NCBI GenBank assembly: GCA_946479125.1
Contig: CAMLET010000037.1
Location: forward strand, 1 to 12,299
DNA length: 12,299 nt
Origin: an uncultured Flavobacteriales bacterium
Lineage (GTDB): Bacteria; Bacteroidota; Bacteroidia; Flavobacteriales; Crocinitomicaceae
Reading direction: 5' to 3'
The notes beneath the pieces were generated by a model that saw only the letters and a program-made list of their open reading frames with translations, did no database searches and was not told where the DNA came from. Below are positions 1 to 6,439 of this stretch, piece by piece (the stretch's first letter is position 1; the number at the start of each line of letters is the position of its first letter). The position numbers were made by a program, and so were the translations under genes.

Positions 1-1
1 T

Positions 2-229
2 GCATGGTTCGTGAAAAACACAACTGCCGATTCTCACATGCATCAGTACAACACTACCACAGGTTTTATCTCAAGTGCGGTAAACCAAACAACTTCTAAC
101 CCAAGTAGATTAATTACTGACAAATTTCCTGCTAAATTTGTAAGCTCGCTTTCCGACAAATGGTTGGTTTTTGATCCAAAACAATTACCGGTTAAAGGCG
201 AAATAACGTTTGAATATATTGCAAAATGA
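2..229 (+). CDS. 3' end of an unrecognised CDS (partial)
   Basis: This is an open frame that enters from the left edge and ends at TGA 227-229, giving about 75 C-terminal residues. An internal GTG at 11 could act as a start, but the frame is open to the window edge, so truncation by the window is the simpler reading. The visible part is hydrophilic and rich in Thr, Ser and Asn, and ends in alternating hydrophobic/polar stretches (KWLVFDP, GEITFEYIAK) that suggest beta strands. I see no signal sequence or membrane segment and do not recognise a family. Its stop overlaps the start of the uridine kinase gene (ATGA), so the two are probably in one operon and translationally coupled. Confidence 0.6.
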   Translation, partial: AWFVKNTTADSHMHQYNTTTGFISSAVNQTTSNPSRLITDKFPAKFVSSLSDKWLVFDPKQLPVKGEITFEYIAK

Positions 230-855
230 TCATTGGTATTTGTGGAGGTAGCGGTTCGGGTAAAACAACATTGTTAAGACGGGTTTCTGAAGAATTTGCT
301 CGTTTTAAACCTACCGTGTTCTCTATGGACAATTACTATTTGCCATTAGAACGTCAATCCAAAGATGAAATTGGAAAGGTGAATTTTGATTTGCCAACCG
401 CCTTGAATAAAGAGAAATTAGTTCGCGATTTTCTGGCGCTGAAACGAGGAGAACCTATTGAGGTGAAAGAATACCATTTCAATGCTCCACCTGAAAAAAA
501 TGTGCTTATCACGCTTGAGCCTTCCGAATTGATCATCATTGAAGGATTGTTCCTTTTTGAATATGAAGAAATTAAAAAGGAACTGGATTATTCGATCTTC
601 GTGCATGTAGATTTGGATGTTCAGCTCGACAGACGTTTGTACCGCGATCAGGAAACACGTGGTTATTCGCATCAGGATATTATGTATCAGTGGAACAAGC
701 ACGTTTTACCTTGCTACGAAAAATTCTTACTACCTTACGTTGATGAAGCCAACTTCAAATTCAATAACGATCATCAGTCAGATGTGGAATTTGAACGTTT
801 GATGCTGGAATTAACACCATTAATGAAATGCTTAGAAACCTCGGATCTTTCCTAA
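226..855 (+). CDS. udk: Uridine kinase
   Basis: This is a cytosolic P-loop kinase of the uridine kinase/phosphoribulokinase family, which phosphorylates uridine and usually cytidine to the 5'-monophosphate in pyrimidine salvage. The 209-residue protein opens with a perfect Walker A motif, GGSGSGKTT (residues 7-15). It continues with a substrate-site segment (SMDNYYLP, about 34-41), a Walker B-like strand LIIIEGLFLF (about 102-111) and the family's Arg-rich lid (HVDLDVQLDRRLYRDQETRG, about 127-146). The length matches bacterial Udk (about 205-215). The start at 226 is supported because only about three residues precede the first beta strand, as is usual. It overlaps the upstream CDS by 4 nt and the downstream kinase gene by 28 nt. 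The assignment to uridine kinase rather than another member of the superfamily rests on the lid motif. Confidence 0.88.
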   Translation: MIIGICGGSGSGKTTLLRRVSEEFARFKPTVFSMDNYYLPLERQSKDEIGKVNFDLPTALNKEKLVRDFLALKRGEPIEVKEYHFNAPPEKNVLITLEPSELIIIEGLFLFEYEEIKKELDYSIFVHVDLDVQLDRRLYRDQETRGYSHQDIMYQWNKHVLPCYEKFLLPYVDEANFKFNNDHQSDVEFERLMLELTPLMKCLETSDLS

Positions 856-3800
856 AGAAACGGATACATTTCTACTTATTTATCGTTTTTCTGATTCCAT
901 TACTGTGGTTGCAATTTACCCTGCCAACTCCATATACCCATAATTTAGACCATCTACAATCCACATTTTCCAACCGACAAACGGAAGCAGAACGCTTTTC
1001 ACATAAGGTTGAAAAACAGTGGTTCAAGAGCACTCCAAGCCAATTCGATCAATTTTGTTCCAATGAAAACAAAGGGTTCTTCGTGCACGTTTATCGCCGC
1101 GACAGCTTAATCTATTGGAACTCGAATTCATTGCCCATTAACCGATTTGCAGAACTTCATTTCCCTGTTGCCGGACTAAATCAATTGGAAAATGGCTGGT
1201 ATTATACCGTTCTCCGGGAACACGGAAATGTACTTTTAGCGATAAGTTTTGGAGTTCAACACAAATACCCTTATTCAAACGACTATCTGAAAAACGAATT
1301 CTTCGAACCTTTTGGAGAAGAGCATTTTACAATAGATGTAGAATCTGTAAAACACGTACTAAAAGACAACAAAGGAAATACACTGGTTGGGCTCAGCGTT
1401 TCCGACGATGTTCACCATCACCAACAACCTTTGGTTTGGATGTTCATTCTCATCATGCTCATGTTTATTGTAGCCTGGCATTATTTGAGCAGTAAACTAA
1501 CTTCCATTCCATCCAGAATTCTTCTGGCAGTTGGCGTAATCAGTATTCCTTTCCTCAGTTTATATTTCAATCCGTTCTCGTGGCTTGAAAACACTTCGTT
1601 GCTTGACGCCGCCATTTTAGCTTTGGGCGACTGGATTCCAAACATGGCCATTTTAATCCTCTGGGCTGTTTGCGGAATTCTAACAGGATTAAGTTTTGCT
1701 CCGATATTCCTTGATCGTGTTGGGTCGAAATTGAGCCTGATCATTGCGCTGATTATGATGCCAATTGTTGTTCCAGCCTTCCCAATGTTGGCAGCAGAAA
1801 TTCTGGAAAACTCAAGCCTTTCTCCTCAACTCACCAATATTCTTCAGCTGGATATTTACAGCTACATTCTACTGGCATTAATCGCAATTACAGGTTGGTG
1901 GTTTATCCAACTGAGCTTCTATTCTTATAAGTCGATCATCAAATGGAAATCATCCAGGATCTGGTTGTTTTTATACATGATTTTCATTGCAGGTTGTTCA
2001 GTTCTACTCACCTTTTTGTTTTCCGATTCGAATCAGGCATTGTTGATCTGGCCTTTGGTGATCTTCTACGCTGTTGGATGGCTTGTTGCCTGGAAAGATG
2101 GACGCTGGAGCTTCAATTATATTCTCCTTGTCCTGCTTCTTTTCTCGGCCGCAACTACCATTAATATTGATATTCTTTCAAACCAAAAAGAACGTGCTAT
2201 TCGTGAAGTTTATGCACGTAATCTAGCCGAAGAACAAGATATCAATACAGAAGTTGAGTTTGCCAACCTGAAGAGTCAAATTCAGCACGAACCATACTGT
2301 AAACGCCTTTTTGATACTTCTTTTCAACCAACAACGAGAGAATTGAAAGAGGTTTTTGAAAACCGTTTTTTCAATGGTTACTGGGAACAATATGATTTGG
2401 AGTGTTTCTATTTCAAAGAAGGCGAAACCACCAAGTCGGGAGAATATACGCAGGCAGAATTGGATAAACTGATTTCTACGCACGGTAAAGTGTCAGAAAT
2501 TGATCCTGATTTACATTTGATTCAGGACGACCAAAGTCAGTTTGTATACTGCTTCAAACTCAACCTGCAAAATTCCGATTCAACAGAAACAGTTGCACTT
2601 TACGGTGGATTGAAATCAAAACGAATTCCGGAAGAAATTGGTTTTCCGCGTTTGTTGATCTCCGATAAAACCAATGTGTTCGAAGCTCTTTCAGAATATT
2701 CGATTGCGAAATACCTGAACGATAAATTGATCAGAAACGAGGGTGATGCGGAATATCCACGCGATATTAAAACCTTCACGAATTGGAAAGGAAAAGGAAT
2801 TCATTGGGTAGAAACGAGCGAGATGTCGCATGTGATCTACAAAAGTTCAGGGAAAAATGCCCTGGTTCTGAGTAAAGCCAAAACCGGATTCATCGATTCT
2901 GTAACAGCCATTTCTTTCCTCGTAATTGCTTACGGTTTACTCTTCCTGATCTTCCGTTTGGTCATGTCCAATTCTATTGGAAAAACCTTCGAACTATCAT
3001 CATTGGCAACACGAATTCAGTTGGTAATGATTCTTTTGGTGGTGCTTTCCCTTATCGGCTTCAGCATTGGTAGTGGAACGTTTATCCGTAATCAGTACGA
3101 CAATAACAGCAAATCTACTATTCGTCAAAAGCTGCGTTCTTTGCACATTGAAGCATTGAACAAACGTGGAATTTTCAATGTCCGCGATCAACATGAACTG
3201 GAAGATCAACTCATCAATTGGTCGAGAACCTACCAAACGGATATCAATTTTTACCAACCGCAAGGATTTTTGGTAGCATCATCAAGGCAAAAGCTTTACA
3301 ACATCGGACTTCTTGGCGAAGAAATGCAGCCGCAGGCCATTCGCGAAATGAAGTTCAAAGGAAAGTCGGAATGTATTATCAAAGAAACTATTGGAAGTTT
3401 AGGTTTTTATGCCGCTTACATTCCGTTGAGCGACAATAAGGGAAATCTTCTGGGTTACCTGAATGTGCAACATTTTGCGCAGCAAGGCGAATTCGAAAAT
3501 CAGGTACAAAGTTTCTTCGTTGCCATTTTGAATGTGGTGATGTTCCTATTGGTGCTTTCCATTGTTGGAGCCGTTTTCGTCAGTGGATGGATTACAAAAC
3601 CGTTGCGAATGATCCGCAAAAGTGTTTCCAATGTTTCGTTTGGTCAACACAACGCCCATATTGCTTACAAAAGCAACGACGAAATTGGAGCGTTAGTAGC
3701 AGAATACAATAAGAAATTGACGGAATTGGACGAAGCAGCTTTGAAACTGGCTCAAAGTGAACGTGAAGGTGCGTGGCGAGAAATGGCCAAGCAAGTTGCT

Positions 3801-4430
3801 CATGAGATTAAAAATCCGTTGACACCAATGAAATTGAGCGTTCAGCATTTGCAACGCGTATTTGATCCGAATGATCCAAGTAGCAGGGAGAAAATCACCA
3901 AAGTAACCAATGCCTTGATTGAGCAAATTGAAGCTTTAACTGGTATTGCCAATGCCTTCTCCAACTTCGCGAAACTTCCACAACCCATTATGTCGAACAT
4001 TGATTTGGTGGAAATTCTCAAAAACGTAATTGGTCTTTTCGAAAATAACTCAGAAGCGCATGTTGAATTGCACAACTCATACATCAGTTTGCCTATGCAA
4101 GCCGATAAAGAAATGCTTGTTCGCGTATTCAATAACATTATCGCGAACGGAATTCAAGCGGTAATCATTGGTCAGCACGCTGAGATCAATGTGAAAGTGA
4201 AAGTTGAAAAAGACAATGTTTACGTCAGCATATCTGACAATGGTTCAGGAATTAAAGAAGAACAGATCAACACCATTTTTGAACCTTACTTTACCACCAA
4301 AACAACAGGTACAGGTTTGGGATTGGCAATGGTGAAACAAATTATTACTGGTCACGATGGTGACATTTACATTGAAAGTACCAGTGAAAAAGGAACAACA
4401 ATGGTGGTTCGTTTACCACTCAAGTCTTAA
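828..4430 (+). CDS. NtrY-like multi-pass sensor histidine kinase
   Basis: This is a very large (1200 aa) membrane sensor kinase. The N-terminus has a TM helix (about 14-30), an extracytoplasmic domain (about 31-202) and a block of about eight TM helices (203-447). Then come a second extracytoplasmic domain (about 448-690), two TM helices (about 691-712, 730-748), a third extracytoplasmic domain (about 750-895) and a last TM helix (897-920). The cytoplasmic part is a HAMP linker (about 922-970), a HisKA domain with phospho-acceptor His992 in VAHEIKNPLTPMKL, and an HATPase_c domain with N box (NNIIANGIQA, from 1102), G1 box DNGSG (1137-1141) and G2 box TGTGLGLAM. The motif REMAKQVAHEIKNPLTPMKL is the form seen in NtrY kinases. 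There is no receiver domain and no response regulator gene next to it. The ATG at 828 lies within udk and is followed by Arg/Lys residues and TM1, a credible N-terminus. The signal sensed cannot be read from the sequence. Confidence 0.85.
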   Translation: MLRNLGSFLKKRIHFYLFIVFLIPLLWLQFTLPTPYTHNLDHLQSTFSNRQTEAERFSHKVEKQWFKSTPSQFDQFCSNENKGFFVHVYRRDSLIYWNSNSLPINRFAELHFPVAGLNQLENGWYYTVLREHGNVLLAISFGVQHKYPYSNDYLKNEFFEPFGEEHFTIDVESVKHVLKDNKGNTLVGLSVSDDVHHHQQPLVWMFILIMLMFIVAWHYLSSKLTSIPSRILLAVGVISIPFLSLYFNPFSWLENTSLLDAAILALGDWIPNMAILILWAVCGILTGLSFAPIFLDRVGSKLSLIIALIMMPIVVPAFPMLAAEILENSSLSPQLTNILQLDIYSYILLALIAITGWWFIQLSFYSYKSIIKWKSSRIWLFLYMIFIAGCSVLLTFLFSDSNQALLIWPLVIFYAVGWLVAWKDGRWSFNYILLVLLLFSAATTINIDILSNQKERAIREVYARNLAEEQDINTEVEFANLKSQIQHEPYCKRLFDTSFQPTTRELKEVFENRFFNGYWEQYDLECFYFKEGETTKSGEYTQAELDKLISTHGKVSEIDPDLHLIQDDQSQFVYCFKLNLQNSDSTETVALYGGLKSKRIPEEIGFPRLLISDKTNVFEALSEYSIAKYLNDKLIRNEGDAEYPRDIKTFTNWKGKGIHWVETSEMSHVIYKSSGKNALVLSKAKTGFIDSVTAISFLVIAYGLLFLIFRLVMSNSIGKTFELSSLATRIQLVMILLVVLSLIGFSIGSGTFIRNQYDNNSKSTIRQKLRSLHIEALNKRGIFNVRDQHELEDQLINWSRTYQTDINFYQPQGFLVASSRQKLYNIGLLGEEMQPQAIREMKFKGKSECIIKETIGSLGFYAAYIPLSDNKGNLLGYLNVQHFAQQGEFENQVQSFFVAILNVVMFLLVLSIVGAVFVSGWITKPLRMIRKSVSNVSFGQHNAHIAYKSNDEIGALVAEYNKKLTELDEAALKLAQSEREGAWREMAKQVAHEIKNPLTPMKLSVQHLQRVFDPNDPSSREKITKVTNALIEQIEALTGIANAFSNFAKLPQPIMSNIDLVEILKNVIGLFENNSEAHVELHNSYISLPMQADKEMLVRVFNNIIANGIQAVIIGQHAEINVKVKVEKDNVYVSISDNGSGIKEEQINTIFEPYFTTKTTGTGLGLAMVKQIITGHDGDIYIESTSEKGTTMVVRLPLKS

Positions 4431-4476
4431 GTTTTCGCATTTTCAATTGAAAGTTTGAATATTAAGCAGAAATGAT

Positions 4477-4500
4477 GAATTGCAGAATATTCTGCAATTC
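4477..4500. repeat. 24-nt perfect palindrome downstream of the sensor kinase
   Basis: The arm GAATTGCAGAAT is followed at once by its exact reverse complement. It starts 46 nt after the kinase stop, and the plus strand beyond it is T-rich (TCTTTGCGCTCTTCTTTCTT). It could therefore act as a transcription terminator for the udk-kinase operon, although there is no clean T-run. It is the first of three inverted repeats before ridA. Confidence 0.6.
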
Positions 4501-4566
4501 TCTTTGCGCTCTTCTTTCTTCGCGGTAATTTTAAATCTTAAACGCAAAGAAGTAAGGGCGCAAAGA
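4501..4566. repeat. Imperfect inverted repeat with TCTTTGCGC ends
   Basis: Two 24-nt arms (4501-4524 and 4543-4566) match as reverse complements at 20 of 24 positions around an 18-nt AT-rich spacer. The outer ends are exact (TCTTTGCGC against GCGCAAAGA), and each arm carries an inner GCG/CGC next to a TTCTT or AAGAA block. CGCAAAG-type inverted repeats are known as dispersed intergenic elements in several bacterial groups. That this is one of them is inference and needs other copies in the genome. Confidence 0.55.
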
Positions 4567-4567
4567 T

Positions 4568-4592
4568 GCAGTCCCGATTAAATCGGAACTGC
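4568..4592. repeat. REP-like hairpin upstream of ridA
   Basis: GCAGTCCCGATT is followed, one base later, by AATCGGAACTGC. The 12-bp stem has a single C/A mismatch, so 11 of 12 pairs form. It lies 36 nt before the chosen ridA start and would fall in the ridA 5' leader if transcription begins upstream of it. It may be an intergenic repeat or a structured leader; the sequence does not decide. Confidence 0.5.
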
Positions 4593-4628
4593 CTAATCCC
4601 TCTAAATTTTAACACGAAAATAAATCAT

Positions 4629-5015
4629 ATGAATATTCTACATAGCAATAATGCTCCGGCAGCAGTTGGTCCATACGTTCAGGGAATTGTTCCAACACAA
4701 CCCGGGGTTCCTGTTTTTCTTTCTGGTCAGGTTGGTTTAGATCCGGTTTCAAACACCTTGGTTGAAGGATTAGAAGCACAAACGCGACAAGTTTTTAAAA
4801 ACATTGAAGCAGTACTTGCAGAAACAGGCTGCACATTGAATGATGTCACGTACGCGAATGTATTATTGCAAGACATCAACGATTTTAAAGCGGTAAACGA
4901 AATTTACGCAGAGGTATTCGGAGATCATCGACCAACAAGAGCAGCATACGCTGTAAGCGCGCTTCCTTTAGGAGCAATTATCGAAGTTGTTGTAATTGCC
5001 TGGAAGAAATTTTAA
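4629..5015 (+). CDS. ridA: RidA family 2-iminobutanoate/2-iminopropanoate deaminase
   Basis: This is a small cytosolic enzyme of the RidA/YjgF/UK114 family. It hydrolyses reactive enamine/imine intermediates released by PLP enzymes such as threonine dehydratase, giving 2-oxo acids and ammonia, and so protects PLP enzymes from damage. At 128 residues it has the family length. The C-terminal signature is intact: PTRAAYAVSALPLGAIIEVVVIA, with the substrate-binding Arg104 and catalytic-site Glu119, equivalent to Arg105 and Glu120 in the E. coli enzyme. I chose ATG 4629 (MNILHSNNAPAAVGPYVQG). An in-frame ATG at 4566 would add 21 residues, but these are encoded by the hairpin region and match nothing in RidA proteins. 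Palindromes flank it on both sides. It probably has its own promoter, since the kinase upstream ends 198 nt away. Confidence 0.93.
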   Translation: MNILHSNNAPAAVGPYVQGIVPTQPGVPVFLSGQVGLDPVSNTLVEGLEAQTRQVFKNIEAVLAETGCTLNDVTYANVLLQDINDFKAVNEIYAEVFGDHRPTRAAYAVSALPLGAIIEVVVIAWKKF

Positions 5016-5029
5016 TGATGTAAAACTTG

Positions 5030-5055
5030 TAGTGGCAGTTCGCGACCTGCCACTA
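5030..5055. terminator. 26-nt near-perfect palindrome between convergent genes
   Basis: TAGTGGCAG and CTGCCACTA (5030-5038, 5047-5055) pair perfectly. With the centre TTCGCGAC, 12 of 13 symmetric pairs form. It lies 14 nt after the ridA stop and contains the stop codon of the convergent hydrolase gene (5053-5055). It is placed to act as a shared terminator, but neither side has a good T-run, so a REP-type intergenic repeat is an equally good reading. Confidence 0.45.
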
Positions 5056-5844
5056 TGTTGAATGTAATTCAATCAATTTTCTCGTAAATGGTTTTGTAAA
5101 GTCGTTATCATCCCAATAACGGATATGAGAGCCAATATACAACCCTGTGTTTATCTCAAAATCGTCTACCAAAACACGGTACGACGGACTGAGTTGTTGT
5201 AATGGCCATCCAAGAACATCGTTTTTATCGTAGAAATTATCCCAGTCGAAATGAATGTTGCGTTTGTCAAAAGCGATGATTTCATTTGCGGCATAACCTG
5301 AAACAAAAAGCGGAATGTTACAGCCAATAGTTGCGAGATAATCGAGGTTTCTCAGGTTCTCAGATCTATCGGCATGATGTTCTTCAAAAATTCCAAGGTT
5401 ATGATCAGCATCCCAAATGTAGGTAGAGAGCACGTGCGCGCCTAACGATCCAGCAACGATTATAAATCGGGAACCCGGATGCTCATCGAGTAAAGCATTG
5501 ATCTTCTTGAATTCATCACGCAAGTAGCGATGAACCACTTTATATGTTGAATTCTTTCTGTCTCGGTCGCGTTCAAACGTAAGTGCATCACCAAACGCAC
5601 TCATCACAAATTCGCGTAAACTCAAAATTCCTCCAAGATCGTTCTCAGCATCAATTCTTTCGTAAAGATTTCTCTGATTAAAATCCGCAAGAGAATCTTT
5701 AAAAGGTAGTAATTCTATCAGTTGAAATTGAGCCAGCATCTCATCTCCATAAGCGTGCTTACGAATGTCATTTTCAAGTGGAATGGAAAAATTTCGCTGC
5801 TTCGTTCCTATACCTGGAATGGCAACAACTATTGTTTTCTTCAT
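5053..5844 (-). CDS. Alpha/beta-hydrolase-fold protein, unknown substrate
   Basis: I do not recognise a named family, but the protein (263 aa) reads as an alpha/beta hydrolase. An N-terminal strand and oxyanion-type turn, TIVVAIPGIG (4-13), is followed by a nucleophile elbow FIIVAGSLGAHVLS with Ser133. After the next strand (LATIGCNIPLF) come Asp209 in DKNDVLGWPL and His240 in GSHIRYWDD, in the order and contexts expected for a Ser-Asp-His triad. The elbow is A-G-S-L-G rather than the usual G-x-S-x-G; an Ala in that place is known in some lipases. There is no signal peptide, so it should be cytosolic. I chose ATG 5842-5844. An in-frame start at 5919 would add 25 residues (MSRGFLFVHT...) encoded partly by the terminator stem upstream, which is unlikely. 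The gene stands alone on the minus strand, separated from upstream genes by terminators. An esterase, lipase or thioesterase is possible. Confidence 0.7.
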   Translation of the reverse strand: MKKTIVVAIPGIGTKQRNFSIPLENDIRKHAYGDEMLAQFQLIELLPFKDSLADFNQRNLYERIDAENDLGGILSLREFVMSAFGDALTFERDRDRKNSTYKVVHRYLRDEFKKINALLDEHPGSRFIIVAGSLGAHVLSTYIWDADHNLGIFEEHHADRSENLRNLDYLATIGCNIPLFVSGYAANEIIAFDKRNIHFDWDNFYDKNDVLGWPLQQLSPSYRVLVDDFEINTGLYIGSHIRYWDDNDFTKPFTRKLIELHST

Positions 5845-5901
5845 AGCGGAATGTGTTGAATAGGTAATAGTAATGTACTGCTTTTTCACAGTATGTACAA
5901 A

Positions 5902-5936
5902 TAAAAAACCTCTGCTCAAAGAACAGAGGTCTTTTT
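5902..5936. terminator. Bidirectional Rho-independent terminator
   Basis: ACCTCTG (5908-5914) pairs with CAGAGGT (5924-5930) over a 9-nt loop. On the minus strand the stem is followed by six T (5907 to 5902), and on the plus strand by CTTTTT. The minus orientation is the better terminator. It would end a transcript coming from the 5.94-6.35 kb gap and shield the hydrolase gene, whose start is about 60 nt further along. Confidence 0.75.
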
Positions 5937-5988
5937 GACTAACACACTATAATACCATCAAAGTCATGCTCAACTGTAAATCATACCT

Positions 5989-6012
5989 TAATACCTAACC
6001 TAATACCTAACC
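5989..6012. repeat. Perfect tandem duplication of TAATACCTAACC
   Basis: Two exact copies of a 12-bp unit lie head to tail (5989-6000, 6001-6012), preceded by a partial match, CATACCT. On the minus strand this reads GGTTAGGTATTA twice, shortly before the terminator of the candidate RNA. Function unknown. Confidence 0.85.
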
Positions 6013-6079
6013 ACGCATTGACTATTGATAGAATATCTTGATTATCTCTTGATAAACGGATCAATTATTTTTCTACAGG

Positions 6080-6095
6080 ATACTTTTAGAAGTAT
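6080..6095. other. Small hairpin in the intergenic region
   Basis: ATACTT and AAGTAT form a 6-bp stem with a 4-nt loop (TTAG on the plus strand). There is no following T-run, so this is an internal structure of the candidate transcript rather than a terminator. Confidence 0.4.
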
Positions 6096-6129
6096 AAGCA
6101 GTTTGAAAGTAACTCTAACTCAAAACTTT

Positions 6130-6204
6130 TTATTCAAACCCACGAAACCAATCTCCTAAGCTATTAATGTCACCATCAAACTGCTTACTTCTTGCTTTAC
6201 CCAT
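6130..6204 (-). CDS. Possible 24-residue micro-ORF
   Basis: ATG at 6202-6204 opens MGKARSKQFDGDINSLGDWFRGFE, with the stop at 6130-6132. A basic N-terminus and an A-rich stretch before the ATG (AAGCAGAACA) would suit translation in Bacteroidota, and the acidic/aromatic C-terminal half could be amphipathic. It overlaps the 41-codon ORF in another frame, so at most one is likely to be real. At this length, chance is a full explanation. Confidence 0.2.
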   Translation of the reverse strand: MGKARSKQFDGDINSLGDWFRGFE

Positions 6205-6281
6205 TGTTCTGCTTGCTTAACACAGATTATCGCTTTAATCTGCTTGTTGGTAGAATCACTTCGTTCTGCCTGCATTGCCAT
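6156..6281 (-). CDS. Possible 41-residue small ORF
   Basis: ATG 6279-6281 to TAG 6156-6158 reads MAMQAERSDSTNKQIKAIIC followed by VKQAEQWVKQEVSSLMVTLIA. It would start about 67 nt into the predicted transcript. The composition suggests a helix (repeated KQ, AEQ, KQE), but there is no recognisable domain, signal peptide or ribosome-binding site. I list it only because it is the longest frame in the candidate transcript. Confidence 0.2.
   Translation of the reverse strand: MAMQAERSDSTNKQIKAIICVKQAEQWVKQEVSSLMVTLIA
6223..6242. other. 7-bp hairpin CAGATTA/TAATCTG
   Basis: A perfect 7-bp stem with a 6-nt loop lies in the middle of the candidate transcript. It has no adjacent T-run, so it is not a terminator. 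If the unit is an RNA gene, this would be one of its stems. Confidence 0.4.
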
Positions 6282-6358
6282 CCATTTTCATGAACCAATA
6301 ACATTCAGAATTTTGAGATTTAATTCTATTGTTGTTAGCATTTCAGTGCTTATCCTAT

Positions 6359-6375
6359 TGTAAAGAACGTGCCAA
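6359..6375 (-). promoter_or_regulatory. Near-consensus sigma-54 (-24/-12) promoter
   Basis: On the minus strand the sequence is TTGGCACGTTCTTTACA. Against the consensus YTGGCACGN4TTGCW it matches every specified position except one, A for G in the -12 GC dinucleotide, with the correct spacing. The block TGGCACGTT is tandemly duplicated (6375-6383 and 6366-6374 on the plus strand as AACGTGCCA); only the inner copy has a proper -12 region. It points into the 5.9-6.35 kb gap and lies directly behind the operon that encodes a sigma-54 activator. The mismatch is at a normally conserved base, so activity is not assured. Confidence 0.45.
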
Positions 6376-6385
6376 ACGTGCCACA

Positions 6386-6415
6386 AATAAAAAAAGCCCT
6401 GTTTTTCAGGGCTTT
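6386..6415. terminator. Rho-independent terminator of the kinase-regulator operon
   Basis: AAAGCCCTG (6393-6401) and CAGGGCTTT (6407-6415) form a 9-bp GC-containing stem over a T5/A5 loop. On the minus strand it is followed by seven T. It sits about 65 nt after the stop of the sigma-54 activator gene. The plus-strand side has only AGCTTTTTG, so the minus direction is the functional one. Confidence 0.88.
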
Positions 6416-6439
6416 AGCTTTTTGACTATTTCAATTTTC

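Larger units (their letters stand above)
5902..6348 (-). ncRNA. Candidate sigma-54-dependent transcript (noncoding RNA or micro-ORF mRNA)
   Basis: The gap between the regulator and the hydrolase gene contains no ORF above 41 codons, but it is laid out like an independent transcription unit on the minus strand. A near-consensus sigma-54 element at 6375-6359 predicts a start near 6348, and a good minus-strand terminator ends at 5902, giving about 445 nt. Inside are two simple hairpins (6223-6242 and 6080-6095), a perfect 12-bp tandem repeat (5989-6012) and two overlapping short ORFs. Upstream it is insulated by the terminator at 6386-6415. I recognise no known RNA family. The boundaries are predictions, and the element could equally be untranscribed spacer. 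Confidence 0.35.

Noticed and set aside
1476..1491. Sigma-54-like sequence TGGCATTATTTGAGCA
   Set aside because: It lies inside the coding sequence of the NtrY-like kinase in a TM-encoding region and fits the consensus poorly apart from the GG/GC spacing. It shows that partial matches occur by chance.
4566..4628. N-terminal extension of RidA from an upstream in-frame ATG
   Set aside because: The 21 extra residues are encoded by palindromic sequence, are absent from the family, and the internal ATG gives the usual 128-residue length.
6366..6383. Outer copy of the TGGCACGTT tandem repeat as a second sigma-54 promoter
   Set aside because: The GG-to-GC distance from this copy is 8 nt instead of 10, and the TT before the -12 dinucleotide is missing. 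Only the inner copy is plausible.
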